This document shows, one piece after another, positions 43,767 to 52,072 of a DNA stretch of 64,000 nt (its first letter is position 1; the number at the start of each line of letters is the position of its first letter). The notes beneath the pieces were generated by a model. The model was not told the origin of the DNA, did not search any database, and saw only the letters and a list, made by a program, of their open reading frames with translations. The stretch is taken from assembly GCF_001463765.1 (NCBI RefSeq), contig NZ_BBWK01000030.1:1-64000 (forward strand), in the 5' to 3' direction. Source of the stretch: Aureimonas sp. AU4 (GTDB taxonomy: Bacteria; Pseudomonadota; Alphaproteobacteria; Rhizobiales; Rhizobiaceae). A program made the position numbers and the translations under genes.

Positions 43767-43786
43767 AAATATGGTTGCCCATATTT
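43767..43786. promoter_or_regulatory. 8-4-8 palindrome in the divergent 43.6-43.9 kb control region
   Basis: AAATATGG and CCATATTT flank TTGC in an AT-rich patch unlike the surrounding GC-rich DNA, 87 nt before the Tat-signal subunit gene. It is a candidate operator or promoter-proximal element for either divergent gene. Confidence 0.5.
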
Positions 43787-43872
43787 TCACTCCACCTTAG
43801 AATTTTCCCAGCCAAGGATCGCGTCGGCCGAGAGCCGTCGGCGACGGCGAAGATGACAAGAGCTGATACACA

Positions 43873-44574
43873 ATGACCGACCTTCCCGGGCGCCCATCCC
43901 GCCGAACCTTCCTCAAGGCTTCGGCCGCGACGGCGACGCTGGCAGGGCTCGCCATGCCGACGCAGGCCCAGCCGCTTCCCGAGCCGCCGCCCCTCGACGC
44001 CTACAAGGCCGAGTTCTTCCAGCCCGAGGAGTGGCGCTTCGTGATGGCGGCCTGCGCCCGGCTGATCCCCTCCGACGGCGAGGGGCCCGGCGCGATCGAG
44101 ACGCGCGTTCCCGTGTTCATCGACCGGCAGCTTGCGGGCGACTTCGGCCGCGCGGCGGACTGGTACATGGCCGGGCCGCACGATCCCGCCGCCGACCCGC
44201 GCCTCGGCTACCAGACGCCGCTGACGCCAGCCGAGATCTACCGCCAGGCGATCCCCGTCTTCGACGGCTGGTGCCGCGACAACCAGGGCGGCGCCTTCGC
44301 CGAGCTCGACGCGGCCAAGCAGGACGCCGCGCTCGCGGCCCTCGAGAAGAACGAGCCCAAGCTCGAACCGAAGATCCGCGACTTCTTCGCGATCCTCTGG
44401 CAGAACACGCGCGAGGGCTACTTCGCCGACCCGATCTACGGCGGCAACCACCGCATGCAGGCCTGGACCTATATCGGCTTCCCGGGCGCGCGCGGCAGCT
44501 ACCTCGAATGGGTCAACAAGCACAACGTCGCCTACCCGCTGGGCCCCGTCTCCATCTCCGGCGAGAGGGCCTGA
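43873..44574 (+). CDS. Gluconate 2-dehydrogenase subunit-3-type protein, Tat-exported
   Basis: A 233-residue small subunit of membrane-bound flavin-cytochrome c dehydrogenases (gluconate, sorbitol or related sugar oxidases). The N-terminus SRRTFLKASAATATLAGLAM is a textbook twin-arginine signal peptide, cleaved near TQA-QP. The mature part holds FFQPEEWRFVMAACARLIPSDGEGPGA and a C-terminal AWTYIGFPGARGSYLEW, as in the family. The flavoprotein partner, 3 nt downstream, lacks a signal and is presumably exported by piggy-backing on this subunit. Confidence 0.88.
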   Translation: MTDLPGRPSRRTFLKASAATATLAGLAMPTQAQPLPEPPPLDAYKAEFFQPEEWRFVMAACARLIPSDGEGPGAIETRVPVFIDRQLAGDFGRAADWYMAGPHDPAADPRLGYQTPLTPAEIYRQAIPVFDGWCRDNQGGAFAELDAAKQDAALAALEKNEPKLEPKIRDFFAILWQNTREGYFADPIYGGNHRMQAWTYIGFPGARGSYLEWVNKHNVAYPLGPVSISGERA

Positions 44575-44577
44575 ACC

Positions 44578-46347
44578 ATGGCGCGCACCGATCCCAAGAA
44601 GGACGTCGTCATCATCGGTCTCGGCTGGACCGGCTCCATCCTCGGCATGGAGCTGGCCAACGAGGGTCTTGAGATCCTGGCGCTGGAGCGCGGCGAGGAC
44701 CGCGACACGGTTCCCGACTTCCAGTACCCCAACGTCATCGATGAGCTGAAATACGGCATCCGCATGGGCTTCATGCAGAAGCCCCGCGATTCCACCGTCA
44801 CGATCCGCCGCACGCTCGACGAGACGGCCCTGCCCTATCGCCAGCTCGGCTCCTTCCTGCCGGGCAACGGAGTGGGCGGCGCGGGCATCCACTGGAACGG
44901 CCTGAACTGGCGTCCCATGGAGTGCGAGTTCGTCCTGCGTTCGCATGTCGAGGAGAACTTCGGCGCCGACATGATCCCGGAAGGCATGACGATCCAGGAC
45001 TGGGGCGTCACCTATGCCGAGCTCGAGCCCTACATGGACCGGTTCGAGTACATGGCCGGCATCTCCGGCCAGGCCGGCAACCTGAACGGCCGGATCATCG
45101 AGGGCGGCAATCCGTTCGAGGGGCCGCGCTCGCGCGACTATCCGATGCCGCCGCTGCCCAACACCTACGACGCCTCGCTCTTCCGCGAGGCCACGAAGGC
45201 CATGGGCTACCACCCCTTCACACGACCGGCCGCCAACGCCTCGCAGGCCTACACCAACGAATACGGGATGAGCCTCGGCCCCTGTAACTTCTGCGGCTTC
45301 TGCGAGCGCTTCGGCTGCCTGAACTACTCGAAGTCCTCGCCGCAGGTCTGTGTCCTCGACGCCCTCAAGCGCAAGCCGAACTTCCGGTACCGCACTCAAT
45401 GCGAGGTGCTGCGCATCGAGAAGGCCCCCGACGGCAAGACGTCCACCGGCGTCACCTACTTCGACGAGAAGGCGCAGGAGGAGGTCTTCCAGCCGGCCGA
45501 CCTCGTGATCGTGGCGGCCTACTCGCTGCACAACGTCCACCTTCTCCTTCTGTCTGAGATCGGCACGCCCTACGACCCGGTCGCGGGCACGGGCGTGGTG
45601 GGGCGCAACTACGCCTACCAGATGAACGGCGGCACGACGCTGTTCTTCAAGGACAAGGAGTTCAACCCCTTCATCGGAACGGGCTCGAACGGCGTCACGA
45701 TCGACGACTTCGGCATCGGCCAGATCGACTTCCGCAAGGAGGGCTTCATCGGCGGCAGCTACATCTCGTCGGGCACCTCGAACGGCCGCCCCATCGCCAG
45801 CATCGCCATGCCCGCCGAGACCCCCAAGTGGGGCGCGGGCTGGAAGAAGGGCGTGGCGGAGTGGTACGGCCACTCCATGTCGATCGGCTCGCACGGCTCG
45901 TGCATGTCGTATCGCAACGTCTATCTCGACCTCGACCCGACCTATACCGACAAGTACGGCCGGCCGATGATGCGCATGACGTTCAACTGGCAGCCCAACG
46001 ACATCCGCATGTCGCAGTTCATGAAGGGCAAGATCGAGGAGATCGGCCGCAGCCTGTCGCCCGAGATCATGCAGTCCGCCTACAAGCAGGAGGGCGCCAT
46101 GTACGACGTGCGCCCCTACCAGACGACGCACAATGTCGGCGGCGCCGTCATGGGAACCGACCCGAACACCTCGGTGCTCAACCGCTACCTCCAGAGCTGG
46201 GACGCGCACAACGTCTTCGTGATGGGCGCCTCCGCCTTCCCGCAGAACACGCAGTACAACCCGACCGGCGCCGTCGGCGGCCTCGCCTACTGGGCGGCCG
46301 AGGCGATCCGCAAGGATTACCTGCCGAACCCGCGGCCGCTGGCTTGA
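44578..46347 (+). CDS. GMC-family flavoprotein, large subunit of a gluconate-dehydrogenase-type complex
   Basis: A 589-residue FAD enzyme. The N-terminal dinucleotide fold is IIGLGWTGSILGMELANEGLEILALERG (positions about 12-39, quoted here by its start IIGLGWTGS), with NGVGGAGIHWNGLNWRP (about 98-114) and the C-terminal active-site region FPQNTQYNPTGAVGGLAYWAAEA. A Cys-rich CNFCGFCERFGCLNY segment (about 239-253) is typical of these subunits and may bind an iron-sulphur cluster. It oxidises a sugar or polyol in the periplasm and passes electrons to the cytochrome subunit. Substrate (gluconate, sorbitol, other) is uncertain. Confidence 0.9.
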   Translation: MARTDPKKDVVIIGLGWTGSILGMELANEGLEILALERGEDRDTVPDFQYPNVIDELKYGIRMGFMQKPRDSTVTIRRTLDETALPYRQLGSFLPGNGVGGAGIHWNGLNWRPMECEFVLRSHVEENFGADMIPEGMTIQDWGVTYAELEPYMDRFEYMAGISGQAGNLNGRIIEGGNPFEGPRSRDYPMPPLPNTYDASLFREATKAMGYHPFTRPAANASQAYTNEYGMSLGPCNFCGFCERFGCLNYSKSSPQVCVLDALKRKPNFRYRTQCEVLRIEKAPDGKTSTGVTYFDEKAQEEVFQPADLVIVAAYSLHNVHLLLLSEIGTPYDPVAGTGVVGRNYAYQMNGGTTLFFKDKEFNPFIGTGSNGVTIDDFGIGQIDFRKEGFIGGSYISSGTSNGRPIASIAMPAETPKWGAGWKKGVAEWYGHSMSIGSHGSCMSYRNVYLDLDPTYTDKYGRPMMRMTFNWQPNDIRMSQFMKGKIEEIGRSLSPEIMQSAYKQEGAMYDVRPYQTTHNVGGAVMGTDPNTSVLNRYLQSWDAHNVFVMGASAFPQNTQYNPTGAVGGLAYWAAEAIRKDYLPNPRPLA

Positions 46348-46358
46348 GGACCGGACTC

Positions 46359-47738
46359 ATGAAGACCTTCCTTAAGATCCTCGGCGTTCTCGTGGTCGCG
46401 GGCGTCGCGGCGCTCCTCGCCATCATCTTCGTGCCGCCGCAGCTGACCCCGGCCGACAAGCTCGGGCCCGTTCTGGCGGCCGACTGGACCGCGCCGAAGG
46501 GCGCGGGCGAATACGCCTCGCAGATGGCGGACTGCGCCGCCTGCCACACCGCCGACGGTGGCCAGCCCTTTGCCGGCGGCCGCGAGATCCGCAGCCCGAT
46601 GGGCACGATCTACTCGTCCAACATCACGCCCGACGCCAAGAGCGGCATCGGCGGCTGGACGCTCGACGAGTTCCGCGCGGCGCTGGTCGACGGCATCGGC
46701 AGGGGCGGCGTGCATCTCTATCCCGCCATGCCCTACGAGAACTACCGCAAGCTCTCGGAAGCCGACATCCGGGCGATGTACGGCTACTTCATGAACGAGG
46801 TGCCGGCGGTCGACAACGCGGTCGAGGTCACCTCGCTGAAGTTCCCCTTCAACCAGCGCTGGGGCATCCGCCTCTGGAACTGGATGGCGCTGGACGCGCC
46901 CGGTTTCCGCGCGGAATCGCAGGACGAGACGCTGAAGCGCGGCGAGTATCTGGTGGAGGGTCCCGGCCACTGCGCCGCCTGCCACAGCCCGCGCAACCTC
47001 TTCATGGCGCAGGACGGCACCGAGGGCAGCGACCCTGCCTTCCTCAGCGGCGGCGCGATCGACAACTGGACCGCGCATGACCTGCGCGGCCCCGAAAGCG
47101 GTCCCCAGCGCTGGTCGGCGGACGAGCTGAAGCGCTACCTCGTGTCGGGCCGAAACGCCCATGCGGGGGTTGCGGGCGAGATGAAGCTCGTCGTCGCCGA
47201 CTCGCTCCAGTACCTCACCAACGAGGATGCCGACGCGATGGTCAGCTACATCTGCTCCATCGGTACCGGTGGTGCGGGCGGCGCGAAGGCGGCCGCTGTG
47301 GACGACCAGAAGGGCGGCACGGTGGCGCGACTCGATGCGGCGGCCGCGAGCGGCAGCACGGACGCCACCGCCAGGCTTCTCACCGAGGCCAAGCCCGACC
47401 TGCCGCTCGGCGCGCGCCTCTACATGGACAACTGCAACGCCTGCCACTTCACCGACGGTCGCGGCGCGCCCAACGTCTTCCCGGCGCTGGCGGGCAACTC
47501 CACCGTCAACGCGCCGCTCGCCACGGGCCTCGTCCACGCCATCCTCTTCGGCGCCGAGATGCCCTCGACGATCACGGCCCCGCAGAAGCTGCGCATGCCG
47601 GGCTTCGCCGGACGCCTGTCGGACGAGGAGGTCGCCGCGCTCGCGACCTTCGTGCGCAGCGCCTGGGGAAACAAGGCTGCAGCCGTGACGGCGGCCGATG
47701 CCGCGGCCGAGCGCCGGACGCCCTCCGAGTCGGACTGA
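46359..47738 (+). CDS. Triheme cytochrome c subunit of the membrane-bound dehydrogenase
   Basis: A 459-residue periplasmic cytochrome with an uncleaved N-terminal membrane anchor (FLKILGVLVVAGVAALLAIIF, about 4-24). Three c-type heme sites are visible: CAACH (about 58), CAACH (about 206) and CNACH (about 362). It transfers electrons from the flavoprotein to ubiquinone or the terminal oxidase. It ends the three-gene operon, 11 nt after the flavoprotein stop, and a strong hairpin follows. Confidence 0.92.
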   Translation: MKTFLKILGVLVVAGVAALLAIIFVPPQLTPADKLGPVLAADWTAPKGAGEYASQMADCAACHTADGGQPFAGGREIRSPMGTIYSSNITPDAKSGIGGWTLDEFRAALVDGIGRGGVHLYPAMPYENYRKLSEADIRAMYGYFMNEVPAVDNAVEVTSLKFPFNQRWGIRLWNWMALDAPGFRAESQDETLKRGEYLVEGPGHCAACHSPRNLFMAQDGTEGSDPAFLSGGAIDNWTAHDLRGPESGPQRWSADELKRYLVSGRNAHAGVAGEMKLVVADSLQYLTNEDADAMVSYICSIGTGGAGGAKAAAVDDQKGGTVARLDAAAASGSTDATARLLTEAKPDLPLGARLYMDNCNACHFTDGRGAPNVFPALAGNSTVNAPLATGLVHAILFGAEMPSTITAPQKLRMPGFAGRLSDEEVAALATFVRSAWGNKAAAVTAADAAAERRTPSESD

Positions 47739-47745
47739 CGAACGA

Positions 47746-47780
47746 CGCCGCCGGCATCCGGACAGCGGATGGCGGCGGCG
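47746..47780 (+). terminator. Hairpin after the cytochrome subunit gene
   Basis: A 15-bp stem with one mismatch: CGCCGCCGGCATCCG (47746-47760), loop GACAG, CGGATGGCGGCGGCG (47766-47780), beginning 7 nt after the stop. No T-run follows, so it may be a weak terminator or mRNA end stabiliser. Confidence 0.55.
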
Positions 47781-48380
47781 CTCCAGACGTCACCCGTCCC
47801 GACCGAGAGGCGGTTCCCCCCTGCCCCCCGCCCTGCCGATGCGGCATGGCTTCGGCGCTCCCGCCCCTCCCCTGATGCGCAGTCCGTCGTGCTTCCTGAA
47901 CAGCATGGCGTGACACCGGGAACCGCGCACCGAAGGCATGGCGGCGAAGCCTCGGACTACAGCCGGGGAGAGAACCTTCGTCATATCGACCCCCTCGTCG
48001 TCGTCGACGCAAAGCCGCGCGCCTGAACGGTCGTTCCGCATCCTCATGCTGATGCCGCGCGGATCGCCGTCCTGATCGCCAGGCGTGCCGATACAGGTCG
48101 CATGGAGGCCGATGCCTCGGGGATCGCGAGCGATCGGGGACGGCCCGCCGCGCATGGGTTCGCGCGTGAATGCCGAGCGGAGCCGCGACAAACGAGGCGT
48201 GCCGACGCTTCGAACATGGCAGATCCGATTTCCCGCGTTCGCACTCGATTTTGACCAGGAAAGACGTTTGCGAGCCCTTTGCCGCGACCCGTGACCTATG
48301 AAACGGCAACGCTTCGGAAACCGGATGAGGTTGATCGTAGGGGCGGGGCATCCCCGATCCGTCAGTCAGCCTCACGAAAC
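47781..48380. other. 600-nt stretch without a supportable gene
   Basis: Several open frames of 66-133 codons exist on both strands. None has a good ribosome-binding site together with recognisable sequence or a hydrophobic or motif pattern. Base composition is less GC-biased than in flanking genes. I see no RNA gene or repeat. Confidence 0.6.
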
Positions 48381-48391
48381 AGGAGTGATGA

Positions 48392-48631
48392 GTGGATCAT
48401 CAAACCCGCATCGACCTGACCACGATGATTCTTGATTTGCGGCTTGCTTCGCTCACGCCCAGCGAAGATGTCGGAAAGCGACTGGACGCCGGGCGGCTGA
48501 GGGACATTGCCATGGTTCTGGAGGAGATGCTCGACCGCGACACGCCATTGGCGCCGACCTTGACGACGCGTCCCGCGAACGACACGGGCGTGCCGCCCCG
48601 CATCGTGGCAGGATTGAGCTGGCATCGTTGA
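48392..48631 (+). CDS. Possible small hypothetical protein, 79 aa
   Basis: A GTG start with AGGAG 6 nt upstream. The product begins with DHQTRIDLTTMILDLRLASL, predicted helical and amphipathic, then a short charged helix (RLRDIAMVLEEMLDRD) and a Pro/Thr-rich tail. No family is recognised. The good ribosome-binding site is the main support. It stands alone in a gene-poor stretch. Confidence 0.4.
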   Translation: MDHQTRIDLTTMILDLRLASLTPSEDVGKRLDAGRLRDIAMVLEEMLDRDTPLAPTLTTRPANDTGVPPRIVAGLSWHR

Positions 48632-48639
48632 ACGAGGCG

Positions 48640-49430
48640 GACAGCCTGAGACGAGCGCTGAGAGCTGCAGGCAGCCAGTGGTGCCGGCACGCCGATCGGC
48701 GGCTGCCGCCCAAGCGAGCGCGGCGCCTCGGCGCATGTGAGTTCCAGGGAACCGTGGGGCCATGACGGCTCCGGCGTTGGCGGGTTTTTCGTGATCAGGA
48801 CGGCCACGCATTCGCTCGGCCGGGGCACGCGTCACATTTCGCTCTCGTGCGAGTCGGGAGAAGACGCGGGCTGAGGGCTGCCGGGCCTCTACAGCTCACG
48901 TCGGTGGAACGCCGATTTTGCATCGGAACCAACCGTGAGGCCGCAACGCTGCCATTCCGTTTGTTTCGACCGACCTGATCACCTTGCGGGACGACCTGAA
49001 TCAACGGGTCGCTCACGGCAGGCTCAGATCCGCAATCAGGCCTTGCGCAGCCGCTGCGAACGCGGTTCGCGACCTCGGCGACGTGGCGGCATCGCTGGGA
49101 ACGCGAGCGCACATCGATTAGCAACTTGATGGGCAGGACGGGGCATCATCGCTCGGGCCTCGTGATGGACGCCGTTGTTGTCCATTCGCGCTCATATCAT
49201 CGATCTCGAGGCACTGCCTCGAGGCACTGCGCGCTGGCGCACCTACGATCGAAGAGCGTATGGAAAGCGTGGAGACGGACGTGCGGCGGCAGGGGTATCG
49301 GCCTGCCGGCGATCAGGCGTGGCTCACAAGCAAACCGGGAACCGTGCCCCTAGCGGAAGCGAACACGAAGCGGAGCCCGACCGAGGCCAACTACTTCGCC
49401 CGAAAGGGCAGACGTTTCGATGTGTTAGGA
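48640..49430. other. 790-nt gene-poor stretch next to tRNA-Arg
   Basis: No convincing gene. It contains a tandem 13-mer duplication at 49205-49230 and, at 49397-49407, CGCCCGAAAGG, an 11-nt copy of part of the 3' end of the adjacent tRNA-Arg. Frames reading through the tRNA on the opposite strand are artefacts. It may be a remnant left by an element at the tRNA, which is speculative. Confidence 0.5.
49205..49230. repeat. Tandem duplication of a 13-mer
   Basis: CTCGAGGCACTGC occurs twice back to back (49205-49217 and 49218-49230) in non-coding DNA. Confidence 0.8.
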
Positions 49431-49507
49431 TGGCGCGCCCGAAAGGATTCGAACCTCTGACCCCCAGATTCGTAGTCTGGTGCTCTATCCAGCTGAGCTA
49501 CGGGCGC
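49431..49507 (-). tRNA. tRNA-Arg (anticodon ACG)
   Basis: Read on the minus strand, a complete cloverleaf of 77 nt including an encoded CCA end. The acceptor stem is GCGCCCG/CGGGCGC, D-arm contains AGCTCAGCTGGATAGAGC, the anticodon stem-loop is CCAGA-CTACGAA-TCTGG (anticodon ACG, read as ICG), and the T-arm has GGTTCGAATCC. Such tRNA 3' ends are frequent integration sites; the downstream side faces the gene-poor stretch at 47.7-49.4 kb. Confidence 0.97.
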
Positions 49508-49694
49508 CGGTGAGGACCGAGGCGGTGTCGCCTTGTGTGTCCGTCACGAGGGGGTTCCTAAAGGCTTCGCCCGGTGAATGCAAGCCGCAAATGAACCGAT
49601 GATGACGCTTTCCGGCCGGTTCCCTCGAGGGGCCTGCCAAGCCCTTGCGTGGAAGGGGTTTTGGGCGGGCGAGCGCCTCGCCGCGCGGCTGCGA

Positions 49695-51149
49695 TCAGGC
49701 AAAGGACGGCTGCCGGGGGGCGAGCGCGATCTCGAATCGAGCTCCCGGTTCGCGACGCTCGACGAGGCGGATCACGCCGCCATGCGCCTCGACGATCTCG
49801 CGCGCGATGGCAAGACCCAGCCCCGTGCCGCCCGAGCGGGTGGAGCCACGAAAGGCGCGGAACAGATTCTCGCGCGCCACGGCCGAGACGCCCGGACCCG
49901 TATCCTCGACGCCGATCACCGCCTCCCCTCCCCCAAGCTCCTCCGCGTCGATCCGCACGCGCCGGATCACCGCCTCGTCGGTCTCCCCCTCCAGCGCCTG
50001 CATGGCGTTGCGCACGAGGTTGGCGAGCACGCGAAAGAACTGCTCGGGATCGACGTCGACCTCGATCCCGGCAGGCACGGCATTCACGAGATCGACCCGG
50101 CCAGGCGCGGCGGGCTGCGTCTCGAACACCTCGTCCACGAGGCGGCGAAGGGCGACGCGGCGCAGGCTCGGCCGCTTCTCGGTCGCCCTGCCGTAGTCGA
50201 GAACGGACTGCGTGTAGCCGAGCGCACGGTCGAGCGAGCGGATGAGGATCGGCGCGAAGCGCTGGACCTGCGCGTCCGGCAGGTCGGACAGGCGGTCCGA
50301 GATGAGCTGGGCCGAGGCGAGGATGTTGCGCAGGTCGTGGTTGATCTTGGAGACGGCGAGGCCGAGATCGGCCAGATGCCTTTGCTCCCGCAAGGTTCGC
50401 GAGAGCGTCTCCTGCATGCGGGCGAGCTCGCGCTGGGCAAGGCCCAGCTCGTCCTGCCGGCGCCCCGGCACGATGATGCGGCTCGTATCCTCCGGCCGCG
50501 CGCCGAAGCGCACCATGGCCCGCGTCATGGTGCCGACGGGGCGCAGGAGGAACCAGCTGATCGCCCCGAAGACCAGGAGCCCGGTGAAGCTGGCGATCGC
50601 CAGCGACAGGGCGAAGACGTTGCGGGAATAGAGGAGCGTCGCGCGGCGCAGCGCGTCGGTGTCGAGCACGATCTCCGCCCGGATCTGTCCGTCCCCGACC
50701 GGCCCGACGAGGCGGGTGAGGCCCGAGCCGTCCGACAGGAGCACGCCGAAGGCCTCGCCCACCGATTCGAGCGCGGTCTCGCGTTCAAGGTCCACCTTGC
50801 GATCCACGGACCCGAGGTCCGGTTGGCGGGCGAGAAGCCGCGTCGTGCCCGATTCGCGGATCGCGACGAGGCGCGCGCCGAGCGCGTGGAGGAGCTCGGC
50901 CTCCTGGGCGGGGGTCGGCAGCGACCCGCCCTCGCCAAAGCTTGCGGCCAGCGTCGCGACCGAGACCGCCTCGAGCTTGGCCTCGAGCCATTCGCGGCGG
51001 AAGGCGGCGACCGAGGGCACGAAGATCATGATCTCGGCGATCATCACCGCAAGCACCGTGACGGTGAAGAGGCGGACCGACAAGCGGTCGGCGAAGGCCG
51101 GACCGGCAACGGGCCGCTCCGTCGCTTCACCTTCGGTCTCAACGCTCAC
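49695..51149 (-). CDS. Membrane sensor histidine kinase
   Basis: A 484-residue kinase with two membrane helices (about 28-50 and about 180-205) around a roughly 130-residue periplasmic sensor, then HAMP (about 205-260) and a HisKA/HATPase core. The phospho-acceptor is in SKINHDLRNILASAQ (His about 288); the N box is LVRNAMQA, G1 is EDTGPGV and G2 is GGTGLGLAIARE. The start is GTG at 51149; the ATG codons farther upstream would add Arg/Gly-rich sequence. No response regulator is adjacent, so its partner lies elsewhere. It is divergent from rpmH with 342 nt between. Confidence 0.88.
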   Translation of the reverse strand: MSVETEGEATERPVAGPAFADRLSVRLFTVTVLAVMIAEIMIFVPSVAAFRREWLEAKLEAVSVATLAASFGEGGSLPTPAQEAELLHALGARLVAIRESGTTRLLARQPDLGSVDRKVDLERETALESVGEAFGVLLSDGSGLTRLVGPVGDGQIRAEIVLDTDALRRATLLYSRNVFALSLAIASFTGLLVFGAISWFLLRPVGTMTRAMVRFGARPEDTSRIIVPGRRQDELGLAQRELARMQETLSRTLREQRHLADLGLAVSKINHDLRNILASAQLISDRLSDLPDAQVQRFAPILIRSLDRALGYTQSVLDYGRATEKRPSLRRVALRRLVDEVFETQPAAPGRVDLVNAVPAGIEVDVDPEQFFRVLANLVRNAMQALEGETDEAVIRRVRIDAEELGGGEAVIGVEDTGPGVSAVARENLFRAFRGSTRSGGTGLGLAIAREIVEAHGGVIRLVERREPGARFEIALAPRQPSFA

Positions 51150-51339
51150 GTCGCCGCCCTTTCCCGCCCGTGCCCTCCGCACGGGCCCTGCATGGTTCCG
51201 CCCCGAGGGCAACATGGGCGAGCGCGGGCCGCCCGCCCAGCCCCCGGACGGCTCTTCCCACCGGGAAAGGGACATGCCGGGCGCCATGCCGCTCGTTACG
51301 GCTAACGGAAGGGCACCGCGCGAGCGCCCGGAGCGGGAA

Positions 51340-51369
51340 TTGACTTTGGCCCGCGCCTCTCCGTATAAG
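51340..51369 (+). promoter_or_regulatory. Predicted promoter of rpmH-rnpA-yidC
   Basis: TTGACT (51340-51345) and TATAAG (51364-51369) with an 18-nt spacer, about 120 nt before rpmH. The leader then contains a hairpin CGCTCGGG-N5-CCCGAGCG (51394-51414). The rest of the 342-nt gap shows no gene. Confidence 0.6.
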
Positions 51370-51491
51370 CCGGCCCATGAGCGGTGGCCGTGTCGCTCGG
51401 GGGTGACCCGAGCGGCTGTTTCGTGCGTCCGCGACGAACAGTTTCCCGACAGACCCCCAACCAAGGCCCGCACCCGGCGGGAAGACCCAAG

Positions 51492-51626
51492 ATGAAGCGC
51501 ACCTACCAGCCCTCCAAGCTCGTCCGCAAGCGCCGCCACGGCTTCCGTTCCCGCATGGCGACCGTCGGCGGCCGCAAGGTCCTCGCCGCCCGCCGCGCGC
51601 GCGGCCGCAAGCGCCTCTCGGCCTGA
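51492..51626 (+). CDS. rpmH: 50S ribosomal protein L34
   Basis: A 44-residue basic protein with the universal L34 pattern [22 protein letters not shown] and terminal [10 protein letters not shown]. It is a structural component of the large ribosomal subunit. It is followed directly by rnpA, as in most bacteria. The transcript has a hairpin-bearing leader. Confidence 0.98.
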   Translation: MKRTYQPSKLVRKRRHGFRSRMATVGGRKVLAARRARGRKRLSA

Positions 51627-51718
51627 TCACGATTTCTCACGAGGCCGGGACGGAACCGGACTCCGCCCAAGGGCGGGCCGGTCCGCCCGGAGCCTCGCGA
51701 GCGGGCCCGCCCGCGGTT

Positions 51719-52072
51719 CTGCGAAACCGTGCCGAGTTCCTCGCCGTGCGGCGTGGACGGCGCCTGAACGGCCCGCATTTCCTGATCGAAGCCCTGAAGC
51801 GGCCGGACGAGGCTCCGCCGCGCTTCGGGCTGACGATCACCCGCAAGGTCGGCAACGCGGTCGAGCGCAACCGCATCCGCCGCCGGCTGCGCGAGGCGAT
51901 CCGCCTCCATGCCGGGGCTGACATGGTGAGCGGCTTCGACTATGTGATCGTCGCCCGTCGCGAGATCCTCACCCTTCCCTTCGACGTGCTGTCGAGGGAA
52001 CTGGCGCGCCGCGTGCGCAAGACGCAGCTAGCGGAACCGTCCGCCCGAACCCCGCGCCCTGGAAGCGAATGA
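51719..52072 (+). CDS. rnpA: RNase P protein component (start codon uncertain)
   Basis: The protein cofactor of the RNase P ribozyme in tRNA 5' maturation. Conserved parts are RAEFLAVRRGRR (N-terminal beta-strand and RNA contacts), FGLTITRKVGNAVERNRIRRRLREA (the RNR signature, quoted here as its start FGLTITRKVG) and FDYVIVARR. No ATG, GTG or TTG lies in frame between an upstream stop at 51404-51406 and a GTG at 51746, and that GTG would delete the conserved RAEFLA segment. The 51719 boundary is a CTG immediately before the conserved part and gives 117 residues; a CTG at 51623 overlapping the rpmH stop as CTGA is another candidate. The 3' end overlaps yidC. Confidence 0.85.
   Translation: MRNRAEFLAVRRGRRLNGPHFLIEALKRPDEAPPRFGLTITRKVGNAVERNRIRRRLREAIRLHAGADMVSGFDYVIVARREILTLPFDVLSRELARRVRKTQLAEPSARTPRPGSE

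Noticed and set aside
43657-46209. 850-codon open frame antisense to the gluconate-dehydrogenase-type operon
   Set aside because: Long antisense frames arise from third-position GC bias; the product is Arg/Glu/Gly/Val-rich without domains, while the plus-strand genes have clear motifs and ribosome-binding sites. The same applies to antisense frames at 834-3557, 19319-20869, 26066-27670 and 30192-32597.
47790-48191. 133-codon minus-strand frame in the gene-poor stretch
   Set aside because: No ribosome-binding site, no hydrophobic or motif pattern and coding-unlike composition; not distinguishable from chance.
49175-49513. Plus-strand frames ending in a GFEPLTPRF...QLSYGRR-like peptide
   Set aside because: This is the antisense of tRNA-Arg(ACG) read as protein, a well-known spurious annotation; the tRNA explains the sequence completely.
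51746-51748. GTG at 51746 as the rnpA start
   Set aside because: It would remove RAEFLA, part of the conserved RnpA N-terminus, and has no ribosome-binding site; kept only as a fallback.
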